From NCBI GenBank assembly GCA_031549345.1, contig JAVBPY010000002.1:62001-126000 (forward strand): a DNA stretch of 64,000 nt, written 5' to 3'. Position 1 is the stretch's first letter. Every line of letters starts with the position of its first letter. This document shows positions 16,406 through 23,848 of this stretch, piece after piece. This stretch comes from CASFRF01 sp031549345. GTDB lineage: Bacteria; Verrucomicrobiota; Lentisphaeria; Victivallales; Victivallaceae. Below the pieces are notes generated by a model. The model saw only the letters and a program-made list of their open reading frames with translations, did no database searches and was not told the DNA's origin. The translations under genes were made by a program, and so were the position numbers.

Positions 16406-17235
16406 CTTTCGCGCACGGCATGCGGCGCATGGCCGAATTTCCGCCGGAAAGCGCGGCAAAAATAACTGTGCGTGGAAAAACCGCACTCTTCGCCGATTTG
16501 ACGGATGGAAAGATCGCTGGAACGCAAAAGAAGCTCTGCTTTTTCCAAGCGGAGCCGGAGGATGAACTCCGCGGGCGTTGAACCGATTTCGCGGGTGAAG
16601 CGCCGCGAAAAATGATACCGGCTGAGATCCACCGCGTCGCTGATGTCCGCCACGCTGATTGGTTCGGTAAAATGTTTCAGGCAGTAGCGTATGGCCCGTT
16701 CGATCACAGGCGTCCGCCCTGCCCCGTCGCCGACGGCGAACCCGGCTGTTGCAGCCAGCAACCGATAGCCCAGGAGCGAATGCGTGGCCGGATCGTTCCC
16801 GGTTTCGAGCATCTCCTCGAAAATGCCGAGCGCTCCGGCGCGCGCCTCGTGGCGTTCACGGTAATCCAACAAAGGCCCCGCGCGCTCGATGAGTTCGCGG
16901 CCGATCCGGACACTCTCCACCCCCGTGAGGAGGACGAAAATAAAACGCCACTCCTCCGAATCGGGAGGAAGAAAATAACGGTGATCGTGCGGAATGTGCA
17001 GCAGCATCGCCTGTCCGGGGAGCACATTCATACGCCGCCCCTCGAACTCCAGCGCGCCGCGCCCGGAAAGGGTGTATTGCCACAGAAGAATCGGCTTGTT
17101 GCCCCGCCGCAAGCCGTGCCAGTCGTATCCCTCTCGGCGGATTTCATGACCGATGAGCCCGAGCCGGACGTTGAACCGGATCGGGCTGCCGACGGAGCTG
17201 AAACTCCGCCGGAAGTCCTGTTCCGGGAGCGTCAC
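16402..17235 (-). CDS. AraC-family transcriptional regulator (cupin sensor)
   Basis: 277 residues. The N-terminal half is a cupin-like effector domain (around residues 30-110, with LQYTLSG-type and VLPGQAMLLHIPHDHRYF features), the C-terminal ~95 residues the AraC double HTH (ISVADISDAVDLSRYHFSRRFT and IRQIGEECGFSTHSYFCRAFRR). I choose the GTG at 17235, whose GTGA overlaps the stop codon of the nifU-like gene; the longer frame from 17334 would overlap nifU by 100 nt and has an arginine-rich, unconserved start. Coupling an AraC gene to nifU is odd, and its target is unknown. Confidence 0.8.
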   Translation of the reverse strand: MTLPEQDFRRSFSSVGSPIRFNVRLGLIGHEIRREGYDWHGLRRGNKPILLWQYTLSGRGALEFEGRRMNVLPGQAMLLHIPHDHRYFLPPDSEEWRFIFVLLTGVESVRIGRELIERAGPLLDYRERHEARAGALGIFEEMLETGNDPATHSLLGYRLLAATAGFAVGDGAGRTPVIERAIRYCLKHFTEPISVADISDAVDLSRYHFSRRFTREIGSTPAEFILRLRLEKAELLLRSSDLSIRQIGEECGFSTHSYFCRAFRRKFGHAPHAVRES

Positions 17236-18077
17236 TGGGCGCTCTTTACCTCGATGGGCATTCCGGCGGCGGCGCTGAGCTTTTCCGCCACCGTATGGCG
17301 GAGCGTCATTTGAGAAGCCGGGCATCCGGCGCAATGCCCTGTCAGGCGGACTGTTGCCACGCCGTCGCGGTAGTCCACGAGTTCGGCGCCGCCGCGGTCT
17401 TTGGCCAGGATCGGCGCAACTTCCGTGTCGATCGCCTGCTGGAGGAGCATAAGCTGCTTGACGGGCGTCAGAGAGGAGAACGCCGGCTTCTTCGCCTCAT
17501 CCTGCCAGAGATCGTCCAGAATCTGCTGAATGTCGTCCAGGCATGCGCCGCACGCCCCGCCTGCTTTGCAATAATGGGTAATGTCTTCGGCGCGGTGAAG
17601 GTTGTTTTCGCGGGCGACACGGAGAATTTTGCTGTCGGTAACCCCGAAACAACGGCAGACGAGGCGCCCTTCGTGCTCCTCGGCCTCGGCGGTCGCCTCT
17701 TCCGTGGTTTCGCCCCGGTAGTTGGCGATGGCCGCCTGCAAGGCTTCCATGCCCATAACGGAACAGTGCAGCTTCTCTTCCGGCAATTCGCCCAGGAGGG
17801 CGACAATGTCGCGGTTGGTTACCTTAAGCGCCTCCTCAACGGTCATCCCCTTAATGAGTTCGGTCAATGCGGAGGAGGACGCGATCGCACTGGCACAGCC
17901 GAAGGTTTTGAACATCGCCTCGGCAATGCGTCCGTCTTTATCGAGCTTGAATGTGAGCTTCAGCGCATCGCCGCAGCTCACGTTTCCCACTTGCCCGGTA
18001 CCGTCGGGATTCTGCACCTCGCCCACATTGCGCGGGTGGAGGAAATGATCCATCACTTTTTCCGTATAATTCCACAT
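17232..18077 (-). CDS. NifU-like iron-sulfur scaffold protein (three domains)
   Basis: 281 residues in the classic NifU layout. Residues 1-125 are an IscU domain with its three cluster Cys in NVSCGDAL, KTFGCASAIASSSALTEL and LHCSVMGMEA. Residues ~140-190 are a BFD-like [2Fe-2S] domain (CRCFGV, then CKAGGACGACLDDI). Residues ~205-278 are the NifU C-terminal domain with CAGCPAS. It builds Fe-S clusters with sulfur from a cysteine desulfurase, but no nifS/iscS is in view. A strong AAGGAGG site precedes the ATG. It starts 12 nt after proS ends, so proS-nifU-araC look like one unit. Confidence 0.93.
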   Translation of the reverse strand: MWNYTEKVMDHFLHPRNVGEVQNPDGTGQVGNVSCGDALKLTFKLDKDGRIAEAMFKTFGCASAIASSSALTELIKGMTVEEALKVTNRDIVALLGELPEEKLHCSVMGMEALQAAIANYRGETTEEATAEAEEHEGRLVCRCFGVTDSKILRVARENNLHRAEDITHYCKAGGACGACLDDIQQILDDLWQDEAKKPAFSSLTPVKQLMLLQQAIDTEVAPILAKDRGGAELVDYRDGVATVRLTGHCAGCPASQMTLRHTVAEKLSAAAGMPIEVKSAQ

Positions 18078-18089
18078 GGGAGCACCTCC

Positions 18090-19823
18090 TTAGTTCAAGG
18101 CCGCCAGGGCCTCCGCGATTTCACGCTTCAAACGCGCGGCGATTTCCGCAATGTCCACCATCTCCGCGTCGCGGCTTCCACGGCGCTTGAATTCCACCTT
18201 CCCCTCCGCCAGCGTCTTGGGCGAAAGCACAACACGCAGGGGAATCCCCAGCAAATCGGCGTCGCTGAACATGAAACCGGCCTTTTCGCCGCGATCGTCC
18301 AGCAACACTTCCACACCGTCATTCAGGAGCGCACCATAGAGGGCTTCCGCCGCTTCGCCCACGCCATCGCGGTCGGGAGTAAGCGGACAAATCTGCACCT
18401 GATAGGGGGCGATCGACATCGGCCAGATGGGGCCGTACTCGTCGTTGCACTGCTCCAGAACCGCCGCCATGGAACGGCCGACGCCGATTCCGTAGCAGCC
18501 CATGACCATGGGATGGGGTTTGCCATCGCGGTCGAGGTACGTGCAGTTCATCGGCTCGGAATATTTGACGCCGAGCTGAAAGATGTTGCCGACCTCGATC
18601 CCCCGCGTCATCTTCAAAGGTTCGCCGGTCAGGGGACAGGGATCCCCCTCGCGGACGGTGGCGATATCGCACACCGTGTACGCGCCCGCCGGGAGGTCGC
18701 GTTCCAAATTGAAGTTGCAATAATGATAATCCGCCTCGTTCGCGCCGACGACAAGGTTGGAGCTTTCCGCCGCCGAACGGTCCACGATTACGCGGACCTT
18801 CTTCCCGGCCGCTCCAAGGACCGACGCATAGCCGGGCACGCAGCCGATGGCCCGAATGGCCGCATCGTCGGCAAATTTGAGCTCCGGCGCGCCGGCGATG
18901 TTCGCAAGCTTGCTCTCGTTCACCTCAAAATCGCCGCGGATCAACGCGAAGATCAACTCGCCCGAAGAAGCATTCTGGTAAAAAACGGCCTTCCCCGTAT
19001 TTTCCGCGGAAACGCCGAGAAACGCCGCAACATCCTCGATGGATGTTTTTCCGGGGGTATGCACCTTTTCCAGCGCAAGGGGGGTGGATTTTTTAAACGT
19101 CCACGCCGCGCACGCCACCTCGCGGTTGGCGCGATAACGGTGGTCGGAAGATACGACGATGGTGTCTTCACCGCATTCGCAGAGGGCCATGAATTCATGG
19201 GAAATCTTGCCGCCCATCATGCCGGAGTTCGCCTCGATGGAAAGGACCGCTTTCATGCCGAAACGGCGGAAAATGCGCTCGTAGGCACGATGGGCACGCT
19301 GGTAATAAATCTCCAGATCGGCCTGGTCGACATGGTAGCTGTACGCATCCTTCATGGTAAACTCGCGGACGCGGATCATCCCCGCGCGGGGACGGGCCTC
19401 GTCGCGGTACTTCGTCTGAAGCTGGTAGACCATGACCGGGAGCTGTTTGTAGCTCGAAACCTCGGTGCGCACCAAAGCGGTCGCCGCCTCTTCGTGCGTC
19501 ATCCCCAGCAGCATGGGTTTGTCGTTACGGTCGCGGAAACGGAGGAGCTCCTGCCCCACGGACGCGTAGCGCCCGGATTCCTCCCACAACTCGGCGGGGA
19601 GAACGACGGGGAGAAGAACTTCCTGTCCGTCGATGGCGTCCATTTCCTCGCGGATGATGGCTTCGATTTTATCCACGATGCGTTTGCCGATCGGCAGCAA
19701 AGAATAAATACCCGCCGAAACAGGGCGGATGTAGCCGCCGCGGATTAAAAGTTTATGACTTACCGTCAAGGCGTCGCGGGGATTCTCCCGAATCCTGCGG
19801 CCGACCATTTTGCTCATTCTCAT
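18090..19823 (-). CDS. proS: Prolyl-tRNA synthetase (bacterial type with editing domain)
   Basis: 577 residues, class II aminoacyl-tRNA synthetase charging tRNA-Pro. Motif 1 lies around SAGIYSLLPIGKRIVDK, motif 2 in TKYRDEARPRAGMIRVREFTMKDAYS, motif 3 in MGCYGIGVGRSMAAVLEQ. An INS/YbaK-like insertion (residues ~230-390) removes mischarged Ala-tRNA-Pro. The anticodon-binding domain fills the last ~110 residues. The ATG at 19823 fits the family N-terminus (MSKMVGRRIRENPRDA) and lies downstream of a good promoter at 19857-19885; the longer frame would start upstream of that promoter. Confidence 0.96.
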   Translation of the reverse strand: MRMSKMVGRRIRENPRDALTVSHKLLIRGGYIRPVSAGIYSLLPIGKRIVDKIEAIIREEMDAIDGQEVLLPVVLPAELWEESGRYASVGQELLRFRDRNDKPMLLGMTHEEAATALVRTEVSSYKQLPVMVYQLQTKYRDEARPRAGMIRVREFTMKDAYSYHVDQADLEIYYQRAHRAYERIFRRFGMKAVLSIEANSGMMGGKISHEFMALCECGEDTIVVSSDHRYRANREVACAAWTFKKSTPLALEKVHTPGKTSIEDVAAFLGVSAENTGKAVFYQNASSGELIFALIRGDFEVNESKLANIAGAPELKFADDAAIRAIGCVPGYASVLGAAGKKVRVIVDRSAAESSNLVVGANEADYHYCNFNLERDLPAGAYTVCDIATVREGDPCPLTGEPLKMTRGIEVGNIFQLGVKYSEPMNCTYLDRDGKPHPMVMGCYGIGVGRSMAAVLEQCNDEYGPIWPMSIAPYQVQICPLTPDRDGVGEAAEALYGALLNDGVEVLLDDRGEKAGFMFSDADLLGIPLRVVLSPKTLAEGKVEFKRRGSRDAEMVDIAEIAARLKREIAEALAALN

Positions 19824-19856
19824 GCAATGCCGTCCTGTTCTGTGTGGTTTTTTATT

Positions 19857-19885
19857 AATATATATCTTGGAATGTGCTTGTGCAA
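19857..19885 (-). promoter_or_regulatory. proS promoter
   Basis: Minus-strand TTGCAC (19880-19885), 17-bp spacer, TATATT (19857-19862). Its -35 shares bases with the -35 of the divergent ricT promoter. Confidence 0.55.
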
Positions 19886-19906
19886 ATCGGAAAAACCTGC
19901 TATAGT
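19878..19906 (+). promoter_or_regulatory. Promoter of the ricT-epmA operon
   Basis: TTGTGC (19878-19883), 17-bp spacer, TATAGT (19901-19906), about 30 nt of leader to the ATG at 19943. Confidence 0.5.
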
Positions 19907-19942
19907 ATCGAAAATGCCACATCGAAAGGATCAACGGAGGCC

Positions 19943-20899
19943 ATGGATCAACTCTTTGTCATAAAATTGGAGAACGGCGCATCGCTGAACGTGCGCGCGT
20001 CCGACTCTTTCGGCCTTGCCCGCGGCGATCAGTGCGTGTTCCGCAAGGATTTTTATATGGACATCGGCGAGGTGGTGAGCGATCCGCGTTCCTACACCGG
20101 CGGCGACCTCCCCATAGTGCAGCGAAAAGCGACCCTGAAGGATTTTGCGCAGGCATCCGAAACCGGAGCCCGAAGCCGTTCGGCACTCAACACCGCGGAG
20201 AATGCGGTGGAGCGTCTCGGGCTGCCGATGAACCTTCTGAACGCCCGTTTTTCGATGGACGGCGGTTTGTTGACCATCCAATTCACGGCGGACGGCCGTG
20301 TGGATTTCCGCGAACTGGTGAAAGAGCTTTCGCACGTGCTCGGCGTCCGTATCGAACTGCGCCAGATCGGCGTCCGCGACGAAACCGCCATGCTCGGCGG
20401 CATCGCCGTCTGCGGGCAGCCCCTCTGCTGCGCGCGTTATCTTAAAGAATTCAACTCCATCAACGTCCGTATGGCCAAGGATCAGGATCTTTCGTTGACG
20501 CCCGCCACCATATCCGGCGCGTGCGGCCGCCTCAAATGCTGTCTGAAATACGAGCACGAAGGGTATGTGGAACTTGCGCGCGACACCCCGCGGCGCGGAG
20601 AATACGCGGAATGCCCCTCCGGTCGTGGAAAAGTCGTGGACCGCAACCTTCTTACCGGCGACATCACCATTCATATCGATGGCGGCAACCTCGTGCATTT
20701 CCCCAAAGCGGACGTTACCGTCCTGAAGGGCGAACGCCCGCCGCGACGCGAAGAGGGCGGGCGCGACCGCAACAACGGAAAAACCGACGCCAAGCCCGGC
20801 GAAAACAAACCCGTCGAGGGCAAACCCCGGGACCGCCGCCGCGACGATCGCCGCCGCCCCGAACCTAAAGATCCCGCCAAGGAGCCGGAAAAACAGTGA
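19943..20899 (+). CDS. ricT: PSP1-domain protein RicT (YaaT)
   Basis: 318 residues. The PSP1 C-terminal conserved region occupies residues ~60-235 and shows the Cys set CGQPLCCARYLKEF and CGRLKCCLKYE, which in Bacillus RicT helps hold Fe-S clusters in the RicAFT complex affecting RNA maturation and phosphorelay. RicA and RicF partners are not in the window. The last ~65 residues are a charged disordered tail rich in Arg, Lys, Pro and Asp, not part of the family core. ACGGAGG lies just before the ATG. It is first in an operon in which each following gene overlaps the previous stop by 4 nt. Confidence 0.88.
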   Translation: MDQLFVIKLENGASLNVRASDSFGLARGDQCVFRKDFYMDIGEVVSDPRSYTGGDLPIVQRKATLKDFAQASETGARSRSALNTAENAVERLGLPMNLLNARFSMDGGLLTIQFTADGRVDFRELVKELSHVLGVRIELRQIGVRDETAMLGGIAVCGQPLCCARYLKEFNSINVRMAKDQDLSLTPATISGACGRLKCCLKYEHEGYVELARDTPRRGEYAECPSGRGKVVDRNLLTGDITIHIDGGNLVHFPKADVTVLKGERPPRREEGGRDRNNGKTDAKPGENKPVEGKPRDRRRDDRRRPEPKDPAKEPEKQ

Positions 20900-21816
20900 G
20901 CGCAACGTCCCTTTCTCCGGAAGAACTCGAAGAACTTGCCGTCCTCGATGCGGCCGGTTACCTCGTTGGACGCGATGAAGATATCGACGCGTTCCGCGAG
21001 CGTCTCCGAAAGCTCGGCGAACAGGAGGAAGAGTTCAACCGTTCGATTCAGGAAAAAGGCGAAGCCGAGCCTTTTCCCGGATTGCGCGTGCGCGAAGCCG
21101 ACCGCATTCCGCCGGAAATTATCGCCGAAGCGGCCGAAATCACGGAAAAACTGTACGCGTTCCGCGTCCAGCATGTACCGGGATTTTTCCTCTCCGGTTC
21201 CGTCGGCCCCCTTTGGGGCGGATGCATGATCAGCGATACGGAAACGCCGTTTTCCGTGTTCCTGATCCGCTCCAGCTTCCGCACCCGCCAACGCTTTTTT
21301 ATCTACCGGCGGCAGGAACTCCTGGCACACGAATTGTGCCATTCGGCGCGAAGCCGGCTTGCCGACTACCGGCTGGAAGAGTTTTTCGCCTACCAGACAA
21401 GCCCGAGTGCTTTGCGGCGTTACCTTGGAAATTGTTTCATACGCCAATATGACGCGCTCCTTTTTATGCTCCCAGCCATGCTTTTGCTCATTGCGCAAAC
21501 ACTGCAGTCGTTTCTTTTCCCCCGGATGTGGGTCTGGCCGTTCTGGATTGCCGCGCTGGCGTATCCGGCGTTCCTTTTGCTCCGCAACCATCGGGCGCGG
21601 CGGCGGGTGGTCCGCGCGGCGGCGAAGCTGCGCGCGTTCGGTGTGCGCCACGTTTCTCCCCTGCTCTTCCGCCTGACGTGGGACGAACTCGGAACGATTG
21701 CGCGCCATGGGTCGCCCGCCGCATTGCGGGAGTGGATGGAAGCGCGCGCGCGGCACAACCTCCGGTGGCGGGTTTTGACATACCGCTTTTTCAAGCAGGA
21801 GGAAAATTGTCCATGA
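20896..21816 (+). CDS. Unrecognised membrane protein with HExxH metalloprotease motif
   Basis: 306 residues, GTG start overlapping the ricT stop (GTGA). Residues ~1-80 are acidic and likely coiled (EEQEEEFNRSI). The central part carries LLAHELCHSARSRL, an HExxH zinc motif at about residues 144-148, followed ~15 residues later by EEFFAYQT, where the Glu could be the third ligand, as in gluzincin-like folds. Two hydrophobic helices lie near residues 190-235, then a basic cytosolic tail. I cannot place it in a named family. It could be a membrane-tethered protease or only a structural relative. Its fixed position between ricT and nif3 hints at a housekeeping role. Confidence 0.7.
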   Translation: MSATSLSPEELEELAVLDAAGYLVGRDEDIDAFRERLRKLGEQEEEFNRSIQEKGEAEPFPGLRVREADRIPPEIIAEAAEITEKLYAFRVQHVPGFFLSGSVGPLWGGCMISDTETPFSVFLIRSSFRTRQRFFIYRRQELLAHELCHSARSRLADYRLEEFFAYQTSPSALRRYLGNCFIRQYDALLFMLPAMLLLIAQTLQSFLFPRMWVWPFWIAALAYPAFLLLRNHRARRRVVRAAAKLRAFGVRHVSPLLFRLTWDELGTIARHGSPAALREWMEARARHNLRWRVLTYRFFKQEENCP

Positions 21817-22577
21817 AACGCATTGATTTAACCGCGTTCCTCGACGCGACATTGAATTTGCACGCCTTTTCAAGCGATAATTCAAACAATGGACTTCAGG
21901 TCGAAGGAAGGCCGGATGTGTTCCGCGCCGCGTTCGCCGTGGACGCGTGTATGGCGACGTTCGAATGCGCGGCGGCCATGAAGGCGGACTTCCTTTTCGT
22001 CCACCACGGAATGAGCTGGGGAGGCGAACCGCGCCGCTTCATCGGCCTGGACGGGCAGCGACTGGAATATTTGTTCCGCCACGGCATTTCGTTGTACGCT
22101 GCGCATCTCCCGCTGGACGCGCACCCGCTTTACGGCAACAACGCGGGGCTTGCCGCCATGCTCCACCTCGAGCAACGCGAAAGCGCCATGGACTACCACG
22201 GAACGGACATCGGCTTCGTGGGGAATCTCCCCCTCCCCTGTTCCGACTCGGAACTTGCCGCCCGCCTTGAAATCGCGCTGGGAAGTCCCGTCGCCTTCGG
22301 TGGTCCGGATGCGCCCATGACATGCCGCCGCATTGCGGTTTGTTCCGGCGGCGGCGGAATGGACGCATTGCTGGATACGGCAAAAATCGGTGCGGACACC
22401 TTGCTGACCGGCGAGTACACCCACGTAATGGTTCACTACGCGCGCGAGCTCGGCATCCGTGTCCTCGCGCCGGGGCATTACGCGACGGAAACCGTCGGAC
22501 CGCGCGCAGTGTTGGGACTCATCCGTTCGCAGTTCGACGTGGACTGTGCCTTCATCGACATGCCGACAGGGAGATGA
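21813..22577 (+). CDS. Nif3-like dinuclear metal-binding protein
   Basis: 254 residues, the usual length for the short NIF3/YbgI (GTP cyclohydrolase I type 2 homologue) family. Metal ligands are visible in FVHHGMSW (two His), in the AAHLPLDAHP stretch and in the C-terminal GHYATE motif; GEYTHVMVHYARELGI precedes it. The biochemical role of the family is unsettled. The ATG at 21813 overlaps the previous stop (ATGA) and has GGAGG at good distance; a longer frame from 21528 only runs antisense-like through the upstream gene. Confidence 0.9.
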   Translation: MKRIDLTAFLDATLNLHAFSSDNSNNGLQVEGRPDVFRAAFAVDACMATFECAAAMKADFLFVHHGMSWGGEPRRFIGLDGQRLEYLFRHGISLYAAHLPLDAHPLYGNNAGLAAMLHLEQRESAMDYHGTDIGFVGNLPLPCSDSELAARLEIALGSPVAFGGPDAPMTCRRIAVCSGGGGMDALLDTAKIGADTLLTGEYTHVMVHYARELGIRVLAPGHYATETVGPRAVLGLIRSQFDVDCAFIDMPTGR

Positions 22578-22966
22578 AAATGAAAAAACTTTTTCCCCTA
22601 TTCCTTCTTTCGCTCCTCCTCCTGGTTGGCTGCCGTTCTGCCCTGACCGAAGAAGGAAAGCCCTGCCACCCCCTTTCGGCCGACGAAGTACAAACGTTGG
22701 TCGAAGGAACCCGCCATTCGCTCCTGAATCCCAAGCTCCGCATGATTACACCGGGGGACCGGAAGAGATTGAACGACCCGAATTTCATGCCCCAGTTCGA
22801 CATCCGCTACACCGGGGACAAAGCGGGAGTGGCCAAAATCCAATGGAAGCTGGAAAAAAACATCGTCATCGTTTACTACGAGGGCGATCTTACAAGCAAA
22901 TCGCCGCGCGCCCGCATGACGGTCGAACCCATTTACACCGATGCGGACACTGTGTTTTTCCGATGA
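22574..22966 (+). CDS. Small lipoprotein
   Basis: 130 residues. The N-terminus MKMKKLFPLFLLSLLLLVGC is a lipoprotein signal with lipobox LVGC, so Cys20 would be lipidated and the protein anchored to a membrane facing the periplasm. The mature part is predicted mostly beta/alpha with no recognised domain. Starts at 22574 (ATGA with the nif3 stop) or 22580; the GGGAGA site suits the second slightly better. It sits between nif3 and epmA in the same overlapping operon. Confidence 0.75.
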   Translation: MKMKKLFPLFLLSLLLLVGCRSALTEEGKPCHPLSADEVQTLVEGTRHSLLNPKLRMITPGDRKRLNDPNFMPQFDIRYTGDKAGVAKIQWKLEKNIVIVYYEGDLTSKSPRARMTVEPIYTDADTVFFR

Positions 22967-23847
22967 AATCCCCGGCAACCGCCCATTTGCGCCACAAGCT
23001 CACCCGGGAATTGCGCCGTTTTTTTGATGAACACGGCTATTTGGAAGTAACGACGCCGGTTCGAATTCACGCCCCCGCGCCGGAGGAATACATCGAATCG
23101 ATCCCCGCCGCCGGAGCGTTCCTCCGCGCCAGCCCGGAGCTCGCCATGAAAGAGCTTCTGGCCGACGGCTACGAAAAACTCTATCAGCTCGGCCCCGCCT
23201 TCCGCGCGGAAGAACGAGGCACGCGCCACCGGGAAGAGTTTACCATGCTGGAATACTACCAGGTGAATTGCTCCTACCATGAATTGGCGGCGCTGACGAT
23301 GGATTTCCTGCGTGAAGCGGCCATTGCGCTTTTCGGCGCGCCCCGCCTGACGTATCAGGGGGAGATCATCGCATTGGATGCACCGGAAATCCTGACGGTG
23401 GAAGAGGCCTACCTCCGCTACGCCGGATGTACCGTGGAAGAAGCGGAATCGCAAGATAAGTTCGACGAACTCATGGTTCTTCGCATCGAACCGCAACTTG
23501 GGCGCGGCCGCCCGACATTTCTGTGCGATTATCCGGCGAACCGCGCCTCGCTGGCGCGTCTTTGCCCGGGAAATCCGCTGTACGCCGAGCGCTGGGAACT
23601 GTACATCGCGGGCCTGGAGCTGGCCAACGCCTACGGCGAACTGATCGACGCGGCGGAGCAGAAACGCCGTTTCCGCGCCGCCGCGCAGTTCCGCGCACAC
23701 GCCGGCATGCTCCGTTATCCGGAGCCGGAATCGTTCTATGCCGCACTGGAACGCGGCCTCCCACCCTGTTCCGGGAGCGCGCTCGGCTTCGACCGTTTGT
23801 GCATGATTTTCGCGGACACGCCGGACATCGCCGACGTGGTGTTCTGA
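22963..23847 (+). CDS. epmA: EF-P lysine lysyltransferase-like protein (EpmA/PoxA/GenX)
   Basis: 294 residues, a class II lysyl-tRNA synthetase catalytic core without the anticodon-binding domain. In the family it adds (R)-beta-lysine to a Lys of elongation factor P, easing ribosome stalling at polyproline. Motif 1-like EVTTPVRIHAP, motif 2 GPAFRAEERGTRHREEFTMLEYY and motif 3 GSALGFDRLCMIF are visible. Neither efp nor the aminomutase epmB is in the window. The start overlaps the lipoprotein stop (ATGA). It converges with a histidine kinase gene with 1 nt between. A decayed copy of its 3' end lies at 27861-27956. Confidence 0.9.
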   Translation: MKSPATAHLRHKLTRELRRFFDEHGYLEVTTPVRIHAPAPEEYIESIPAAGAFLRASPELAMKELLADGYEKLYQLGPAFRAEERGTRHREEFTMLEYYQVNCSYHELAALTMDFLREAAIALFGAPRLTYQGEIIALDAPEILTVEEAYLRYAGCTVEEAESQDKFDELMVLRIEPQLGRGRPTFLCDYPANRASLARLCPGNPLYAERWELYIAGLELANAYGELIDAAEQKRRFRAAAQFRAHAGMLRYPEPESFYAALERGLPPCSGSALGFDRLCMIFADTPDIADVVF

Positions 23848-23848
23848 T

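Noticed and set aside
17295..19748. An 817-codon plus-strand open frame
   Set aside because: It is antisense to the clear nifU-like and proS genes, has no domain, and arises from GC-rich third positions.
21528..21812. Long N-terminal extension of the Nif3 gene
   Set aside because: It overlaps the HExxH gene; the ATG at 21813 has a ribosome site and matches the family start.
22459..22962. 168-residue extension of epmA
   Set aside because: Arg/Pro-rich read-through of nif3 and lipoprotein DNA; epmA starts at 22963.
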